A DNA stretch of 33,226 bases from positions 1 through 33,226 of the forward strand of contig NZ_JAQUWN010000031.1 of NCBI RefSeq assembly GCF_028692895.1, written 5' to 3'. The translations under genes were made by a program, and so were the position numbers. The notes beneath the pieces were generated by a model. It worked only from the letters and a program-made list of their open reading frames with translations, was not told the origin of the DNA and did not search any database. This DNA is from Pseudodesulfovibrio sp. (GTDB lineage: Bacteria > Desulfobacterota > Desulfovibrionia > Desulfovibrionales > Desulfovibrionaceae). The first letter of the stretch is position 1. Each line of letters starts with the position of its first letter. This document shows positions 31,348 through 33,226 of the stretch, piece after piece.

Positions 31348-31381
31348 AAAGGCAAGCACCACTGATGGTGCTTGCCTTTTT
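31348..31381 (+). terminator. Rho-independent terminator after purH
   Basis: Perfect 13-bp stem (31348-31360 with 31367-31379), 6-nt loop, stem ending in T-run to 31381. Confidence 0.93.
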
Positions 31382-31454
31382 CCTATAAATCCCCCACGGT
31401 TTGAGCCGCAGCTTCGCCATTTTTTTTCTTAACGGTTCGGAATAAAGCGGAATC

Positions 31455-31638
31455 GTCGGCTGTTCAAAAATGGTGAGATGCAGCCGTAGCCGTTAGGCGA
31501 GCGGTCCTCCGCGAGTCTTACGGATAGGGACAGCAGCGATAGGCGCAAGAGGCATTCAAGACCGAAGCGTACTCCCCGTACGCGAGGGTTTGAATTCCTC
31601 GCAGCAACGCAGCAGATCGCCGTTTTTCAACAGCCGAC
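31455..31638. mobile_element. MITE-like element with 27-bp terminal inverted repeats
   Basis: 184 bp. The left end 31455-31481 and right end 31612-31638 are inverted repeats matching at 22 of 27 positions, both beginning GTCGGCTGTT. Internal hairpins are GCGG-TCCT-CCGC (31501-31512) and GCGTAC-TCCCC-GTACGC (31567-31583). There is no transposase and no clear target duplication. The pattern is that of a non-autonomous transposon or a dispersed structured repeat, and it ends at the hflX ribosome site. Confidence 0.7.
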
Positions 31639-31644
31639 AAGGAG
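31639..31644 (+). promoter_or_regulatory. Shine-Dalgarno AAGGAG that fixes the hflX start at AUA
   Basis: It begins immediately after the inverted-repeat element and is followed 6 nt later by ATA (31651). The frame has no ATG, GTG or TTG between the upstream stop (TGA inside the element) and residue 63. Confidence 0.65.
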
Positions 31645-31650
31645 TACGTC

Positions 31651-33226
31651 ATAGCACAGAAACCCAAGGGCAACCTGCAAGGTCTCAAGCCCAACCAGAT
31701 CAAGCGGCTGTCGCGGCTGTACCAGCGCCAGTTCCCGGCCCACGGGAACTACGGGCTGGACCAGGCGCGCGAGCTGGCCGAGCTTTCGGCCGACACCGGG
31801 CGGCAGCTCGCCCTGCTGATAGACCGCCAGGGCCGGGTGGAGATGGTCCTGGTGGGCGACAACCGGGCCATCTACATCCCGGAGCTGCCTCGCGCGCGCA
31901 TGGCCACCGGCCGGTTGCGCGGCCTGCGGCTGCTGCACACCCACCTGGGCGACGAGCCCCTGTCCCAGGAGGACCTCATGGACATGGTCTTCCTGCGCCT
32001 GGACTCCGTGACCGCCCTCAACGTGGCCGGGGGCTTTCCGGTCACGGCCCAGGCCGCCCATCTGCTGCCGCCCAACGCCGAGGAGCGGAGCTACGAGATT
32101 TTCGACCCGGTCCGCTGGGACCGCATGGAGCTCGATCTCGGCACCATCGTCCAGGCCTTGGAGGACGAGTTCGGCCGCCAGGCCGAGGGCCGGGAGCTGG
32201 AGTCGGACGAGAACCGGGCCCTGCTGGTCAGCGTGGACGTGACCCCGAGGCCGGTGCAGGAGCGCTCCCTGGACGAGCTGGCCGAGCTGGCCGACACGGC
32301 CGGGCTGTCCGCGGCCGGGACGCTCATCCAGCGCGTCCGCCAGCTCAATCCCAAGACCATCATGGGCAAGGGCAAGCTGGCCGAGCTGGAGGTCCGGGCG
32401 CTCCAGGCCAACGCCTCGGTCATCCTCTTCGACCAGGAGCTCTCGCCCACCCAGAGCCGCAATCTGGCCGAGATCACCGAACGCAAGATCCTGGACCGCA
32501 CCCAGCTCATCCTCGACATTTTCGCCCAGCACGCCACCAGCAGCTCGGGCAAGCTCCAGGTGGAGATGGCCCAGCTCAAGTACGCGCTGCCGCGCCTGGT
32601 GGGCAAGAATCGGGCCATGTCCCGGCTCATGGGCGGCATCGGCGGGCGCGGGCCGGGCGAGACCAAGCTCGAAATCGACCGCCGCCGCGCCAACGACCGG
32701 CTGACCCGGCTCAAGAAGGAGCTGGACGAGGTCCGCAAGCGGCGCTCCCAGACGCGCGAGCGCCGGGCCAAGGCCGGGCTGCCCATCGTCTCGCTGGTGG
32801 GCTACACCAACGCGGGCAAGTCCACCATGCTCAACACCCTGACCCGCTCCGAGGTCCTGGCCGAGGACAAGCTCTTCGCCACCCTGGACCCCACCAGCCG
32901 CCGCATCCGCTTCCCGCGCGAGCGGGAGGTGGTCCTGACCGACACCGTGGGCTTCATCCGGCGCTTGCCGCCGGACCTGAAGGAGGCCTTCCGCGCCACG
33001 CTGGAGGAGCTGGAGTCGGCGGACCTGCTGGTCCTGGTTTGCGACGTCTCCCACCCGGAAGTGGAGGAGCAGGTGGCGGCCGTGCGGGCGATCCTGGCCG
33101 AGATGGACCTGGACGCCATTCCCTCGGTGCTGGCCCTCAACAAGTGGGACCGGCTCGACGCCGAGGCGCGCGAGACCATGGCCCGCGTCTTCCCGGAGGG
33201 CATTCCCGCCGTGGCCGTGGACCGCG
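31651..33226 (+). CDS. hflX: GTPase HflX (3' end outside window), apparent AUA start
   Basis: First 525 residues of the ribosome-associated GTPase HflX, which splits or rescues stalled ribosomes. The long form carries an extra N-terminal domain (about 1-185, GNLQGLKPNQIKRLSRLYQR, GRQLALLIDRQGRVEMVLVGD), then the HflX domain (LDELAELADTAGLSAAGT, NPKTIMGKGKLAEL, FDQELSPTQSRNL, GGIGGRGPGETKLEIDRRR) and the G domain with G1 GYTNAGKST (384-392), G3 DTVG (431-434) and G4 NKWD (497-500). The frame remains open to the window end. Homology starts at MAQKPKGN, whose first codon is ATA with AAGGAG 6 nt upstream. The upstream region is replaced by the repeat element at 31455-31638. Confidence 0.93.
   Translation, partial: MAQKPKGNLQGLKPNQIKRLSRLYQRQFPAHGNYGLDQARELAELSADTGRQLALLIDRQGRVEMVLVGDNRAIYIPELPRARMATGRLRGLRLLHTHLGDEPLSQEDLMDMVFLRLDSVTALNVAGGFPVTAQAAHLLPPNAEERSYEIFDPVRWDRMELDLGTIVQALEDEFGRQAEGRELESDENRALLVSVDVTPRPVQERSLDELAELADTAGLSAAGTLIQRVRQLNPKTIMGKGKLAELEVRALQANASVILFDQELSPTQSRNLAEITERKILDRTQLILDIFAQHATSSSGKLQVEMAQLKYALPRLVGKNRAMSRLMGGIGGRGPGETKLEIDRRRANDRLTRLKKELDEVRKRRSQTRERRAKAGLPIVSLVGYTNAGKSTMLNTLTRSEVLAEDKLFATLDPTSRRIRFPREREVVLTDTVGFIRRLPPDLKEAFRATLEELESADLLVLVCDVSHPEVEEQVAAVRAILAEMDLDAIPSVLALNKWDRLDAEARETMARVFPEGIPAVAVDR

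Noticed and set aside
31518-31703. Small minus-strand open frame ending in a Cys-rich RCCPYP segment
   Set aside because: It runs through the inverted-repeat element and into the start of hflX on the opposite strand. It has no ribosome site, and its sequence follows from the element's structure.
31627-33054. Long minus-strand frame opposite hflX
   Set aside because: The plus strand encodes unmistakable HflX motifs; the antisense frame is rich in Gln, Leu and Gly with no recognisable domain.

Overview
The window is high-GC, almost fully coding chromosomal DNA that looks like a Desulfovibrionaceae (Desulfovibrio/Pseudodesulfovibrio-type) genome. The evidence is a ferredoxin of the D. africanus ferredoxin III type, a MoeA fused to a periplasmic-binding-like domain, a DVU0298-like helical-repeat protein, an IMP cyclohydrolase encoded without its AICAR transformylase half, and sigma-54 promoters on flagellar genes. 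This assignment rests on gene content recognised by eye, not on a search.

Layout. 1-463: end of isocitrate dehydrogenase, then a terminator. 567-3803: trmO (-), a CsaA-like RNA-binding protein (+), a three-gene minus-strand cassette (dual-OB-like protein plus two DUF488 proteins) with its own AT-rich promoter, and the internally deleted remnant of a cysteine hydrolase. 3812-7077 (-): MoeA-PBP fusion and an M29 aminopeptidase. 7359-9634 (+): 7Fe ferredoxin, then a YkgJ-type cysteine-cluster protein, a small unknown and a TPR protein. 9747-10436: HEAT-like protein. 10698-17766 (+): tRNA-Val(GAC) and the translation cluster thrS-infC-rpmI-rplT-pheS-pheT, with an AUA start for infC. 17847-20073 (-): two paralogous exported, extremely charged helical proteins and a Tat-exported HD-domain protein. 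20303-23219 (+): a short, probably leaderless MerR regulator, an AsmA-like protein and a thioredoxin-type arsenate reductase. 23251-29297 (-): flagellar basal-body/export operon flgB-flgC-fliE-fliF-fliG-fliH-fliI behind a sigma-54 promoter. 29729-30292 (+): TPR protein behind a divergent, consensus sigma-54 promoter. 30596-33226 (+): IMP cyclohydrolase, a structured 119-nt intergenic element, a 184-bp element with terminal inverted repeats, and hflX (runs off the window), which appears to start with AUA right after that element.

How the parts fit. Most of the window is housekeeping: protein synthesis, rotor and export assembly, purine, molybdopterin and TCA enzymes. The accessory content lies in three places: the dual-OB/DUF488 cassette at 1.7-3.5 kb, the exported charged-helix paralogues with the exported HD protein at 17.8-20.1 kb, and the two repeat-like elements at 31.2-31.6 kb. 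The best candidates for undescribed biology are the DUF488 cassette, the exported 18-residue-repeat proteins, and the two AUA starts, one of them abutting a mobile-element-like repeat.
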